From assembly GCA_022827225.1 (NCBI GenBank), contig JAJDTJ010000129.1:62001-126000 (forward strand): a stretch of 64,000 nucleotides of DNA, read 5' to 3'. Source of the DNA: Candidatus Poribacteria bacterium (lineage in GTDB: Bacteria > Poribacteria > WGA-4E > WGA-3G). The notes beneath the pieces were generated by a model, which was not told where the DNA came from, did no database searches, and saw only the letters and a program-made list of their open reading frames with translations. This document shows positions 17,032 to 26,072 of the stretch, piece by piece; within the stretch, counting starts at the first letter, position 1, and each line of letters starts with the position of its first letter. Both the position numbers and the translations under genes were made by a program.

Positions 17032-17060
17032 TTGACATAGGGGAAAAAATAGTGTATAAT
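17032..17060 (+). promoter_or_regulatory. Consensus promoter of the six-tRNA operon
   Basis: TTGACA (17032-17037), 17-bp spacer, TATAAT (17055-17060), a full consensus match. A leader of about 90 nt precedes the first tRNA. The 16954-17031 stretch upstream is AT-rich and holds nothing else recognisable. Confidence 0.85.
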
Positions 17061-17158
17061 TTAGGTGATTGGAAAAGCGTGTGAGGGCGACTTGGTGATG
17101 TCTGTTCCATCCTTCGTTAGTGTGGTATCGCTTGTAAATGGATGCCCTTTATGCTTTT

Positions 17159-17234
<76 letters not shown>

Positions 17235-17257
17235 TCAAAATGGAACATTTAACACGA

Positions 17258-17331
<74 letters not shown>

Positions 17332-17364
17332 GTTTTCATGTCGTTGACGGCAGCGTTAAAATAT

Positions 17365-17437
17365 GGTGGATGTAGCTCAGGGGTAGAGCACTTGACTGTG
17401 GATCAAGTGGTCGTGGGTTCAAATCCCATCATCCACC
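17365..17437 (+). tRNA. tRNA-His (anticodon GTG)
   Basis: Encodes the extra 5' G (17365) opposite discriminator C, diagnostic of tRNA-His. Acceptor GTGGATG/CATCCAC; anticodon stem CTTGA/TCAAG with loop CTGTGGA. Confidence 0.95.
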
Positions 17438-17444
17438 CTCATGA

Positions 17445-17517
17445 GCGTCCGTAGTTCAATGGATAGAGCAATAGTCTTCGGAACTATAAGTTGGGGGTTC
17501 GAATCCCTCCGGACGCG
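17445..17517 (+). tRNA. tRNA-Arg (anticodon TCG)
   Basis: Acceptor GCGTCCG/CGGACGC, discriminator G; anticodon stem ATAGT/ACTAT with loop CTTCGGA; T-arm GGGGGTTCGAATCCCTC. Second arginine isoacceptor in the operon. Having TCG rather than ACG means reading of CGN does not depend on inosine for this species. Confidence 0.92.
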
Positions 17518-17573
17518 AATACTTATGGATGCCGAGCGGGCGCTTCAAAAGCAGTACAGCAGAATGAGCAAGT

Positions 17574-17646
17574 GCGCCGTTAGCTCAATTGGCAGAGCAT
17601 CTGACTCTTAATCAGGCGGTTGAAGGTTCGATTCCTTCACGGCGCA
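17574..17646 (+). tRNA. tRNA-Lys (anticodon CTT)
   Basis: Acceptor GCGCCGT/ACGGCGC, discriminator A; anticodon stem TCTGA/TCAGG with loop CTCTTAA; T-arm GAAGGTTCGATTCCTTC. Confidence 0.95.
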
Positions 17647-17670
17647 TCGTCGATAACGCGGACAGAATTT

Positions 17671-17756
17671 GGGCGGGTGCTGGAATTTGGTAGACAGGAT
17701 AGACTTAGGATCTATTGGGGTTACGCCTCGTGAGGGTTCAAGTCCCTCCTCGCCCA
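17671..17756 (+). tRNA. tRNA-Leu (anticodon TAG)
   Basis: Acceptor GGGCGGG/CTCGCCC (one G-T pair), discriminator A; anticodon stem ATAGA/TCTAT with loop CTTAGGA; long variable arm; T-arm GAGGGTTCAAGTCCCTC. Last gene of the array. Confidence 0.93.
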
Positions 17757-17986
17757 TAGTTGCATTTGATTAAAGGGCCACGCAGAACAACACGGTTAAA
17801 CACCGCCAAATAATGGGATTGCCAAATTTTAATCGAGAGTGAAACCACACTCGCTACAGAAGTGTGTCGGTTTGATCAATAACCGGATTGTGCTGTCAAA
17901 GCATAGTTCGTCTTTTTTTAACTTTTTGACGAGGCGACACTTCAAAGGGTATCCCGGATTTGGATGCCCAGCGTGAGGACAAAAGT
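17757..17986 (+). other. Gap between tRNA-Leu and tig, with small stem-loops
   Basis: No gene is seen. ACACT/AGTGT with flanking AAACC/GGTTT forms a small hairpin at about 17851-17877, and CGTC with a T-rich loop pairs with GACG near 17909-17932. These could end the tRNA transcript or form the tig leader; no classical terminator or clear promoter is visible. Confidence 0.35.
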
Positions 17987-19291
17987 TTGAGAGTTCAAGT
18001 TGAAAGATTAGACACCACGCAAGTCCGTCTGGACATAGAGGTTCCCGTTGAAGACGTTAACGCAGCGTTGAAGGAAGCTTATGAGGCACTCCGTACACAA
18101 GTTTCTATCCCCGGTTTCCGGAAAGGACGCGTGCCGGTAGCAATCCTGAAATCCCGATTCCCTGATTATATCAGCAATGAAGCCGTCCGATATCTCATCG
18201 CTCCTGCTTACGAAGATGCTATTCAACGCGAAAACCTGAATCCGCTCTCTCAACCGACGTTCACACCGTCTCTTGACGAATTACAAGTTAAGGAAAACGA
18301 ACCGCTGGCATTCTCCGCCACGGTAGATATTCGTCCCGATATAGATATCCCGCCCTACGAAGAGCTCGTAACCGATAAAAACCCTGTCAATGTACCCCGT
18401 GAAGATGTTGATGCCTATATCGCGCGCCTGCAAACGCAATCTGCGACTTACGAACCGCTTGACGTTGAACGTCCAGTTCAAGAGAAAGACTGCGTCCGAA
18501 TAGATTGGGAATGCCTCATTAATGGCGAACGGATTGATGCCGAATCAAGAACAGATGTTGATATAGAACTCGGTATCGGCGGCATACACGAAAAACTTGA
18601 GCAAGCAATCCTCGGCATGCAGATCGCGGAGACGAAATCCGTAGACATCGATTTTCCCCAAGAACATACAAACCCTGATCTCGCTGGCGCAACCGCTCAA
18701 TATGAGATTACGCTGCACGCTATCACAGAGAAGCATCTGCCGCTCTTGGATGATGAATTTGCGAAGGACCTCGGCTATGAAAATTATTCTCAACTTTACG
18801 GTGTGATATGGAACAATATGGTTGAAGAAGAGACGAGTTTACATGTTGATAAACAGAAAGCAGAATTGCTGGCGCAACTTATTGAAAAAATTGATATTAC
18901 GATCCCGGAACCGTTAGTGGATCAGTACGTCCAACAGACGCTTCAAAATGTGAAACAGCAACTTGCACGCGAACAGAGGACACCTGAGGATGCTGGTATT
19001 AATATGGAGACACTGCCTGATGAACTTCGGCGGGATGTCATCCAACAAACAAAGCAGTCCTGGATATTCAGCACAATCGCTGAGGAAGAGGGTATTTACG
19101 TATCCGACGATGAATTGGAATACGAGATCCGTCGTGTCGCTGAACAACAGAACCGAGATGCTCAAAAGTATGCTGACATGTTGAAATCAAGTAATCGCTT
19201 GGAAGATTTTCGCGGGCAACTCCAACATGAGAAAATCTATCAGTTCCTTATTCATCGAGCGTCCGCGAAACAGTCGCTCATAATTACCTGA
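17987..19291 (+). CDS. tig: Trigger factor
   Basis: 434 residues from TTG 17987, chosen because GAGGAC lies 6-7 nt upstream and LRVQVERLDTTQVRLDIEV aligns with the canonical MKVQVEKL start; an alternative TTG at 17960 adds nine residues with a poorer ribosome site. It binds the ribosome exit tunnel and nascent chains. The ribosome-binding loop is GFRKGRVP, followed by the PPIase (FKBP-like) domain around 160-240 and a helical C-terminal chaperone domain. The PPIase domain is sequence-poor, as is common. First gene of the tig-clpP-clpX-lon set. Confidence 0.92.
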   Translation: MRVQVERLDTTQVRLDIEVPVEDVNAALKEAYEALRTQVSIPGFRKGRVPVAILKSRFPDYISNEAVRYLIAPAYEDAIQRENLNPLSQPTFTPSLDELQVKENEPLAFSATVDIRPDIDIPPYEELVTDKNPVNVPREDVDAYIARLQTQSATYEPLDVERPVQEKDCVRIDWECLINGERIDAESRTDVDIELGIGGIHEKLEQAILGMQIAETKSVDIDFPQEHTNPDLAGATAQYEITLHAITEKHLPLLDDEFAKDLGYENYSQLYGVIWNNMVEEETSLHVDKQKAELLAQLIEKIDITIPEPLVDQYVQQTLQNVKQQLAREQRTPEDAGINMETLPDELRRDVIQQTKQSWIFSTIAEEEGIYVSDDELEYEIRRVAEQQNRDAQKYADMLKSSNRLEDFRGQLQHEKIYQFLIHRASAKQSLIIT

Positions 19292-19326
19292 TCTGCTCTG
19301 TGTCAATAGATACACGTAAGTTATAA

Positions 19327-19472
19327 GTTAAGCAAGTTTCAATATTAAATAGATGTTTGCTCTTCGGATGGATTGGAAGATTGGAAGGGTTCCATCCTTC
19401 GCCCCTTCCATCTTTCCTGTTTTCCATCCTTCCTCAAAAGTTGAAATTTGCTCCTTAATATTGCTTAAACTT
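19327..19472. repeat. Long imperfect dyad between tig and clpP
   Basis: Outer arms GTTAAGCAAGTTTCAATATT and TTAATATTGCTTAAAC are complementary with a small bulge. Inner arms GGATGGATTGGAAGATTGGA and its counterpart ending TTTTCCATCC pair as well. Nearly the entire 200-bp gap is one extended hairpin, with purine-rich 7- and 8-nt tandem words in the left arm. No terminator T-run; probably an mRNA processing or stability structure, or a repeat element. Confidence 0.6.
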
Positions 19473-19492
19473 TAATTCGGATTGGAAAGAAA

Positions 19493-20095
19493 ATGAATCT
19501 TGTACCTGTCGTCGTCGAACAAACCGGTCGAGGGGAGCGCTCTTATGATATTTATTCTCGGCTACTTGAAGACCGGATTATCATGATTGGAACATCTATT
19601 GATGATGATATTGTCGCGAGTCTTGTAACAGCACAAATGCTTTTCTTGGAGGGCAAGGACCCCGATGCGGATATCGTTCTCTATATTAACACCCCTGGCG
19701 GTTCCGTCTCTGCCGGATTGGCAATTTACGATACAATGCAGTACATCAAAGCAGATGTCCAAACTTGGTGTTTAGGTAGAGCTTATAGCATGGGTGCGAT
19801 TCTGCTTGCCGCGGGAGCACCGGGTAAACGCTACGCACTCCCTCACGCGAAAGCGCTCATTCATCAGCCGATGGCAACCGGGATCGCAGGACAAGCCTCT
19901 GATATTAGTATTCACGCGAAAGAAATTTTACACGAACGAGATCGACTTTATGCTATTTTAGCTGAACATACCGGTCAAAATGTTGAGAAGATCTCTGTCG
20001 ATGCTGATCGAGATTTTTATATGACTGCGGATCAGGCGCTCGAATATGGACTCGTTGACCACGTTGTCGCGCAACGTGCCACACAGACGAAATAG
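19493..20095 (+). CDS. clpP: ATP-dependent Clp protease proteolytic subunit
   Basis: 200 residues, full length. A serine protease forming a tetradecameric chamber that degrades proteins unfolded by ClpX. Catalytic Ser is S99 in GRAYSMGAILLAAG (the usual GQAASMGA reads RAY here), His is H124 in ALIHQPM, and Asp lies in DADRDFYMTADQALEYGLVD. Oxyanion loop NTPGGSVSAG is intact. GGAAAG precedes the ATG. It lies 43 nt upstream of clpX, the classic pair. Confidence 0.97.
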   Translation: MNLVPVVVEQTGRGERSYDIYSRLLEDRIIMIGTSIDDDIVASLVTAQMLFLEGKDPDADIVLYINTPGGSVSAGLAIYDTMQYIKADVQTWCLGRAYSMGAILLAAGAPGKRYALPHAKALIHQPMATGIAGQASDISIHAKEILHERDRLYAILAEHTGQNVEKISVDADRDFYMTADQALEYGLVDHVVAQRATQTK

Positions 20096-20137
20096 CCATC
20101 GGAAACCATCGGCAGTCGGGAAAGAAAGGAGAACTCT

Positions 20138-21682
20138 ATGTCACAATCCGCCCATCGTGAAGTGTCCTGCTCTTTCTGTCAACAAGACAGCACACAAGTA
20201 CGGTTACGACTCCTTCAGGGTAGGGGTGCTAACATCTGCGTTGAATGTATTGTCCGCCTATCAGCATCCACAGCGGAAAACGCTTCCTGTACGTTCTGTA
20301 GGCGAGATAATACGCACGTCGAGCGGCTCTTTAATGGACTTGAGGCGAACATCTGTGAGAAATGCCTTGCCGAATGTATCGACTTGTGTAGCGACCTTCT
20401 CGTGCGAAACCGCGATGGCAGCTTTGATATTTCTATTGACGGTTTCAAAAAGGCAGACGCAGACACAGCAAACGGGCAACACGGACCCGAAGACAGAGAA
20501 CAAAAATCTGGGCTCACACAAGAACACGGCGGTCACAAACCATCGAAAACTGAGACTGCACGCGCAACGAACTCTGGAACAAAAGGCGGGCAGGTGACAC
20601 TTGCAGAACCGCCTTCACCTGAAGAAATTAAAACTAAACTTGATGAATACGTTATCGGTCAAGAACACGCTAAAAAGACGTTATCCGTCGCTGTTTACAC
20701 GCATTACAAACGTTTGCACCACGATGATACTGATGATGATGTTGAATTAGATAAGAGCAACATCTTACTTATCGGTCCGACAGGCACGGGGAAAACGCTA
20801 CTCGCCCAAACCCTCGCCAAAGTTTTAGATGTACCTTTTGCTCTTACTGATGCAACAACGTTGACCGAGGCGGGATACGTCGGCGAGGATGTCGAAAATA
20901 TCATCTTAAAACTTGTGCAAGCGGCAGACGGTGATATTGCTCGCGCCGAAACAGGAATCATTTATATTGATGAAATTGATAAGATTACGCGGAAATCCGA
21001 GAACCCGTCAATTACGCGTGATGTATCCGGGGAAGGCGTTCAGCAAGCATTACTGAAGATTTTGGAAGGCACAACGGCAGGTGTCCCCCCGCGCGGCGGC
21101 CGGAAGCACCCACACCAAGAGATGATAGAGGTGAATACAAGGAAAGTCCTGTTTATCTGCGGCGGGACCTTTATCGGCGTAGAGAAGGCAATTAAGGACA
21201 GACTCGGCAAGCAGAGCATCGGTTTCGGATCACCCATCCAACCGAAAACAGAGACGAAAATTCATGAACTCCTTGCACGGGTAACACCTAAAGATCTCAT
21301 TAAATACGGCTTCATACCGGAGTTGATTGGACGGCTTCCAGTTGTCACGACGCTTCATGACTTAGACGCATCTGCTTTGATTCGTATACTTACGGAGCCG
21401 AAGAACGCACTCGTTAAACAATACCGGCGGCTTTTGGCTTACGAAGGTGTGCAATTCCATATAGATGATGGAGCACTTGCAGCCATCGCAGATGAAGTGA
21501 TTGAACGCGAAACTGGTGCGCGCGGATTAAGAGCGGTTTTTGAAAAGATTATGCTTGATACGCTCTATCGTCTCCCTTCGCTCAATGATGTCGAAGCGTG
21601 TCATATTACTGAAGACACTGTGCGGAACGCTGAACCGCCGCAACTTATCTACAAAAAGTCCGAAGAACTGAAAACTGCATAA
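20138..21682 (+). CDS. clpX: ClpX unfoldase with duplicated zinc-binding domain
   Basis: 514 residues, against about 420 usual. AAA+ unfoldase that feeds ClpP. The N-terminus holds two zinc-binding domains in tandem: C11/C14/C34/C37 and C51/C54/C73/C76; ordinary ClpX has one. A hydrophilic linker of about 65 residues (roughly 105-165) precedes the AAA+ module. Walker A GPTGTGKT, pore loop GYVGEDVENI, Walker B IIYIDEIDKI, the RKH loop PPRGGRKHPHQ and the ClpP-docking IGF in KQSIGFGSP are all present. AAGGAGA precedes the ATG. Extra residues come from the second zinc domain plus the linker. Confidence 0.96.
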   Translation: MSQSAHREVSCSFCQQDSTQVRLRLLQGRGANICVECIVRLSASTAENASCTFCRRDNTHVERLFNGLEANICEKCLAECIDLCSDLLVRNRDGSFDISIDGFKKADADTANGQHGPEDREQKSGLTQEHGGHKPSKTETARATNSGTKGGQVTLAEPPSPEEIKTKLDEYVIGQEHAKKTLSVAVYTHYKRLHHDDTDDDVELDKSNILLIGPTGTGKTLLAQTLAKVLDVPFALTDATTLTEAGYVGEDVENIILKLVQAADGDIARAETGIIYIDEIDKITRKSENPSITRDVSGEGVQQALLKILEGTTAGVPPRGGRKHPHQEMIEVNTRKVLFICGGTFIGVEKAIKDRLGKQSIGFGSPIQPKTETKIHELLARVTPKDLIKYGFIPELIGRLPVVTTLHDLDASALIRILTEPKNALVKQYRRLLAYEGVQFHIDDGALAAIADEVIERETGARGLRAVFEKIMLDTLYRLPSLNDVEACHITEDTVRNAEPPQLIYKKSEELKTA

Positions 21683-21858
21683 TAGTTAACAGTTGACAGT
21701 TGACAGTTAACAGTTACAAGAGATTTTTGATAATCACAAGTCTCTTTCTGAAAATAGTTTTCAGTTACAAGAAGTTTTAGAGAGTCACAAAGTCTCTTTC
21801 TGATAACTGAAAGATTTTTTCTCCGAAAAAAATCGTACTGAAAACTGACAACTATTAA
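21680..21858. repeat. Heptamer-type dyad element between clpX and lon
   Basis: Starts in the clpX stop codon with tandem 7-nt words (AGTTAAC, AGTTGAC, AGTTGAC, AGTTAAC) and ends with ACTGAAA, ACTGACA, ACTATTA, so TAATAGTT and AACTATTA face each other. Between lie two diverged copies of a CAAG..CACAAGTCTCTTTCTGA unit. It occupies the entire intergenic gap. Confidence 0.65.
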
Positions 21859-21872
21859 AAAGGATTAAAAAC

Positions 21873-24314
21873 ATGAATTCGACAGCAACGCAAGAATACG
21901 AACCGGTAAATTTACCCATTATCTATTTACCTCCGGATTTCAATACGGTTTTCCCGAGGACGAAATCTCTCCTAAACGCCACTCGCAAAATGGGAATCCA
22001 GGCCGTCCATACTGCCCTCCGTTCAGATAGGCGGGTGCTTCTCCTCCATCAGAAAGTGGAGTTGGAAGAAGCGGAAGAGGTCACGCCTGAACATCTCCAC
22101 ACTATTGGTGCTGTCGCTAATATCATCGAATCTTATGAACCTGGGGACGGCACCATCCGTATCGCTGTTGCTGCGGAACAGCGCGCGATTGTCCTTCGCT
22201 ATACGAAAACCAAGGATTTCTTGGAGGCGGATGTGAAAGTTGTTCATGAAGAGATCGGGTTAGCAAACGCTGCCGCGGCACTCGTTAAAAAGACGAAGCA
22301 GCTTTTCAGTGAGTACGCGAAGACTCGACAGAAGGAACAACGCCGCGACTCACAGTCTCAGAACCTGACGTCCGAAGAAGTCAAACGCACGATTAAAGAC
22401 CAAGAAGAACCCGGACACCTTGCAGATACCATCGCTGGATCCCTCGGTCTCACAGCATCCGAACGCCAAGAAGCCATTGAAGAACTCAATCCGATTAAGC
22501 GACTACAACTTATCATTCGGTTTTTGAAAGAGGCGTTGGAACGGAACGAACTCTGGGACGATATCCACAATCAGGTACGTGAATCTGTCCAGAAAACACA
22601 CCGAGAATTCTACCTTCAGGAACAGATGAAGGTGATACAGAAGGAGCTCGGAAGAGATGACATCGCTGAAGTTGATGAACTCCGCGAACAGGTAAAAAAC
22701 GCTGGCATGTCCGAGGAAGCGGAGGAAAAGGCGCTCAAGGAATTGGATCGGCTCGCGCAGATACCGCCGCAATCCGCAGAATCTGGGGTCATTCGTACTT
22801 ATGTCGATTGGATACTTGCCCTTCCTTGGAAAGAGAGCACTGAACACCAACTTCAACTTCCGGAAGCACAACGCATACTTGACGAAGATCATTACGGGTT
22901 GGAGAAGCCGAAAGAGAATGTGCTCGAATATCTCGCTGTCTTACAACTCGTGAAACATCTAAAGGGTCCTATTATTTGTCTCGTCGGTCCCCCCGGAGTT
23001 GGAAAAACATCGCTTGGTAAATCAGTTGCCCGTGCAACTGGTCGGAAATTCGTGAGGATGTCGCTCGGTGGCGTTCGCGATGAAGCGGAGATCCGTGGAC
23101 ACAGGCGCACCTATATCGGCGCGATCCCCGGACGCATCATCCAAGGACTGCGAGATGTGAAGTCAAAAAATCCGCTCTTTCTTCTTGATGAAATTGATAA
23201 GCTGAGTTCCGATTTCCGAGGTGACCCGGCATCTGCACTCTTGGAAGTTTTAGATCCGGAGCAGAATTCTACGTTCCGAGATCATTACATGGATATCGCC
23301 TTCGATCTCTCCGATGTCATGTTTATCACGACGGCTAACACCCGTGTTACGATACCAGCACCGCTTCAAGATCGGATGGAAATCATTGAACTGCCGGGCT
23401 ATACCGATTTTGAGAAGCATAACATTACGACTTTTACACCGAATGGGCTCATCCCGAAGCAACTCGAACGACATGGACTCTCAGGGGATAATATCACTTT
23501 CACAGATGATGCCATCTATGAAATGATCCATAAATATACTCGCGAAGCCGGTGTCCGAAGCCTCGAACGTACTATTACTACCGTCATGCGGAAAGTCGCC
23601 AGAGAGATTGTCACCGAAGATACCCCAGATCTCAACGTCGAAATAACGCCAGACAACTTGAGCGACTATCTCGGGCCTGCTAAGTGGACCCGCACGAAAG
23701 CCGAGGAACACGACGAAATTGGTGTTGCTACCGGAATGGTGTGGACGCAAATTGGTGGCGATATTGTCTCGGTTGAAGCGACGACGATGCCGGGGGAAGG
23801 CAAACTCAGTATGACCGGTCAACTTCAGGAAGTCATGCGTGAGTCTGTGCAGACGGCTGTCGCCTATATCCGTTCGCGCTCTGGATCCTTCGGGCTATCT
23901 GACAAGCAATTCGAGCAAGAAGATATTCATATCCACATCCCTGAAGGCGCGGTTCCGAAGGACGGTCCCTCGGCAGGAATCACCGTTGCTGCGGCGATCC
24001 TTTCCGCTTTAACAGGTAAGTCCGTCCGAAAAGACATCGCTATGACGGGTGAAATCACACTTCGCGGTAGAGTCCTCCCCATCGGTGGTCTAAAAGAGAA
24101 GGCACTCGCCGCCTACCGGAACGGTATCTTTGACATCATTATCCCTGTGGACAACGAGAAAGACGAAGTGGACATTCCAACGGAGATTCGTGAAGGGATC
24201 CGTTTCCACAAAGTCAACGATATGATGGAGGTCCTCGAATTGGCACTGACAGAACCTATTGTTGAACCTGAAGTCCCTATAGAAATGTCAGTCGCCTCTC
24301 AACCGCCAGTATAG
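21873..24314 (+). CDS. lon: Lon protease
   Basis: 813 residues, standard LonA. ATP-dependent serine/lysine protease that degrades misfolded and regulatory proteins. N-terminal substrate domain about 1-205, then coiled helices, AAA+ with Walker A GPPGVGKT (372-379) and IFLLDEIDK-type Walker B (PLFLLDEIDK), and the C-terminal protease with catalytic Ser S700 in PKDGPSAGIT and lysine in GLKEKALAAYR. AAGGA lies about 9 nt before the ATG. Separate from clpX by a large dyad, so it may be transcribed on its own. Confidence 0.97.
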   Translation: MNSTATQEYEPVNLPIIYLPPDFNTVFPRTKSLLNATRKMGIQAVHTALRSDRRVLLLHQKVELEEAEEVTPEHLHTIGAVANIIESYEPGDGTIRIAVAAEQRAIVLRYTKTKDFLEADVKVVHEEIGLANAAAALVKKTKQLFSEYAKTRQKEQRRDSQSQNLTSEEVKRTIKDQEEPGHLADTIAGSLGLTASERQEAIEELNPIKRLQLIIRFLKEALERNELWDDIHNQVRESVQKTHREFYLQEQMKVIQKELGRDDIAEVDELREQVKNAGMSEEAEEKALKELDRLAQIPPQSAESGVIRTYVDWILALPWKESTEHQLQLPEAQRILDEDHYGLEKPKENVLEYLAVLQLVKHLKGPIICLVGPPGVGKTSLGKSVARATGRKFVRMSLGGVRDEAEIRGHRRTYIGAIPGRIIQGLRDVKSKNPLFLLDEIDKLSSDFRGDPASALLEVLDPEQNSTFRDHYMDIAFDLSDVMFITTANTRVTIPAPLQDRMEIIELPGYTDFEKHNITTFTPNGLIPKQLERHGLSGDNITFTDDAIYEMIHKYTREAGVRSLERTITTVMRKVAREIVTEDTPDLNVEITPDNLSDYLGPAKWTRTKAEEHDEIGVATGMVWTQIGGDIVSVEATTMPGEGKLSMTGQLQEVMRESVQTAVAYIRSRSGSFGLSDKQFEQEDIHIHIPEGAVPKDGPSAGITVAAAILSALTGKSVRKDIAMTGEITLRGRVLPIGGLKEKALAAYRNGIFDIIIPVDNEKDEVDIPTEIREGIRFHKVNDMMEVLELALTEPIVEPEVPIEMSVASQPPV

Positions 24315-24317
24315 GAT

Positions 24318-24502
24318 GGTTATAAGTTATAGGTGGTAGGTTAAGAAGTCCGTAAAGTGTTCTAAAGTGTTTTTGCTTAGAAGAGACCGCGAAACAAAAA
24401 CGGTGTTTCTCCTAGTAGTAAAGTTATCAACTTCGCAACTTTAGCACATTTTGAAACTTTAGCGCACTTTCTTATAACTTATAACCTCTTAACTAATAAC
24501 CT
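24318..24502. repeat. Heptamer-type dyad element between lon and rqcP
   Basis: Left arm GGTTATAAGTTATAGG plus GGTTAAG, right arm CTTATAACTTATAACC plus TCTTAACTAATAACC. The interior has AAGTCCGTAAAGT and AACTTTAGC words that recur in the element at 36040-36113. No gene. Confidence 0.65.
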
Positions 24503-24508
24503 TAAAAT

Positions 24509-24772
24509 ATGCGATTAGATAAATTCCTACAAGTCAGCCGCCTCGTAAAACGGCGCACGATTGCGAATACGCTCTGTAGCAAAGGCGCAGTGCGTGTCAA
24601 TGGACATGTCGCAAAAGCCGGGAAAACGCTCTCTGTAGGCGATGTAATTCGTATGCCGCATCCGACGGATATAGAGGATACGCCTGACTGGGAATACGAA
24701 GTTGTTGAACTCCCCACCGGAAACGTCTCACGCGCACGCGCTGAGACACTCTATCGTCAGTTAAAGCCGTAG
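24509..24772 (+). CDS. rqcP: S4-domain RNA-binding protein, RqcP/Hsp15 type
   Basis: 87 residues. A single S4 domain from residue 1: MRLDKFLQVSRLVKRRT, then CSKGAVRVNGHVAKAGKTLS and GDVIRM. In other bacteria RqcP (YabO) binds stalled 50S subunits and supports C-terminal alanine tailing in ribosome-associated quality control; Hsp15 is the proteobacterial counterpart. Position directly behind the Lon/Clp block fits a proteostasis role. No Shine-Dalgarno (ACCTTAAAATATG); the start is fixed by the S4 domain itself. Confidence 0.85.
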   Translation: MRLDKFLQVSRLVKRRTIANTLCSKGAVRVNGHVAKAGKTLSVGDVIRMPHPTDIEDTPDWEYEVVELPTGNVSRARAETLYRQLKP

Positions 24773-24858
24773 CCGTTATTGTAATGCCCTTGAGAACCCT
24801 CAAAGCTAGCTGAAGGTTTCCGGTTCCTGATAGTCTATAGCCATTAGAGAAAGTCGCA

Positions 24859-26025
24859 ATGATTCCCACAGAACGTCATATCCAATCCGAAACTATTGCA
24901 TTCAAGGCGCGCACGTCGCATACCATAAACAGACCGAGGATTGGGATCACGATGGGCGATGCAGCCGGTATCGGTCCCGAAATTATCGCCAAGGCACTCA
25001 CACGCCAAGACGTATATTCAGTGTGCGAGCCAATTGTGATCGGGAGTCCCGCTATCCTTGAAAAAGCGTGTCACCTGATACCATCCGTTAGTGAAGTTCG
25101 TACCGACCGTTCGGAACGGACAGTGCCAGGATTAAAAATTAACGGTATCAACACCGCAAAACAAGCATCGGCATTGTATGGTACGATTGATGTGCTTGAT
25201 GTCTCCTCAATATCTCCTGAAGAAATTTGCCACGGTACGATAGATGCTCGTGCCGGTGCTGCAGCTGTCAAAGCCCTTGAAGTTGCAACACATCTTGCAA
25301 TGCTCGGGGAACTTGACGCTATCACGACTGCACCAATATCCAAAGCATCCATAAACCGTGCCGGATACCCCTATCCTGGACACACCGAAATGCTTGCCGC
25401 ATTCACGAATACATCTGACGTAGTGATGATGCTCTGTACGCCTGAAGCATTGACAGCGAATGCTGGTAGCAGCGTTAAAAATAAACATGTCGGTTTCGCT
25501 GTCTCTTTCGTCACGAACCATATCCCACTTGCCGATGTGCCGAAGTCTCTCTCTATCGAAAAAATCGTGAAGGTTATTCGTATCACGCGACAAGCATTAA
25601 TTCGTTGTGGTATTCGTGAACCGCGACTTGCTGTTGCCGGGCTGAATCCACATGCCGGTGAAAACGGTATTTTCGGAGACGAGGAAGAACGTTTTATCCG
25701 TCCGGCTATTTTACGGGCACAGACGTCACATACCACAATAGACGGTCCACTCCCTGCCGATGTGCTTTTCGTGAAAGCGAAGCAAGGACACTGGCACGCC
25801 GTTATCGCGATGTATCACGATCAAGGCAATATACCGATAAAACTTCTCGGGTTCGGCGAACTGGTAAATGTGACCTTGGGTTTGCCGATAATCCGTACCA
25901 GTGTGGACCACGGAACAGCGTTCGACATAGCCGGTAAGGGTATTGCCAGCGAGACGAGTCTTGTAGCAGCACTCAACTGTGCCGCGCAACTCGCAATGAG
26001 CCATCAGCAAAAAGACGATTGGTAA
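24859..26025 (+). CDS. pdxA: 4-hydroxythreonine-4-phosphate dehydrogenase
   Basis: 388 residues. It oxidises and decarboxylates 4-phosphohydroxy-threonine in DXP-dependent pyridoxal 5'-phosphate synthesis. Motifs: RIGITMGDAAGIGPEI (canonical MGDPAGIGPE has Pro where this has Ala), TTAPISKASINRAGYPYPGH with metal histidine, VAGLNPHAGENGIFG, and YHDQGNIPIKLLGFG with RTSVDHGTAFDIAG. The N-terminus carries about 30 residues beyond the usual start, and the ribosome site is weak; internal starts near residue 32 would cut into the conserved motif. A PdxA2-type catabolic paralogue cannot be excluded. Confidence 0.9.
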   Translation: MIPTERHIQSETIAFKARTSHTINRPRIGITMGDAAGIGPEIIAKALTRQDVYSVCEPIVIGSPAILEKACHLIPSVSEVRTDRSERTVPGLKINGINTAKQASALYGTIDVLDVSSISPEEICHGTIDARAGAAAVKALEVATHLAMLGELDAITTAPISKASINRAGYPYPGHTEMLAAFTNTSDVVMMLCTPEALTANAGSSVKNKHVGFAVSFVTNHIPLADVPKSLSIEKIVKVIRITRQALIRCGIREPRLAVAGLNPHAGENGIFGDEEERFIRPAILRAQTSHTTIDGPLPADVLFVKAKQGHWHAVIAMYHDQGNIPIKLLGFGELVNVTLGLPIIRTSVDHGTAFDIAGKGIASETSLVAALNCAAQLAMSHQQKDDW

Positions 26026-26072
26026 GAGAAGATATATCAAACTTTTCTTACAGATTTTAGAATTAAAAAAAC

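Noticed and set aside
17960..17986. Trigger factor start at TTG 17960
   Set aside because: The TTG at 17987 has GAGGAC at proper distance and matches the canonical N-terminus.
21680..21858. CRISPR-like array
   Set aside because: Period is 7 nt with inverted second arm, no 25-35 bp direct repeats with unique spacers, and no cas genes.
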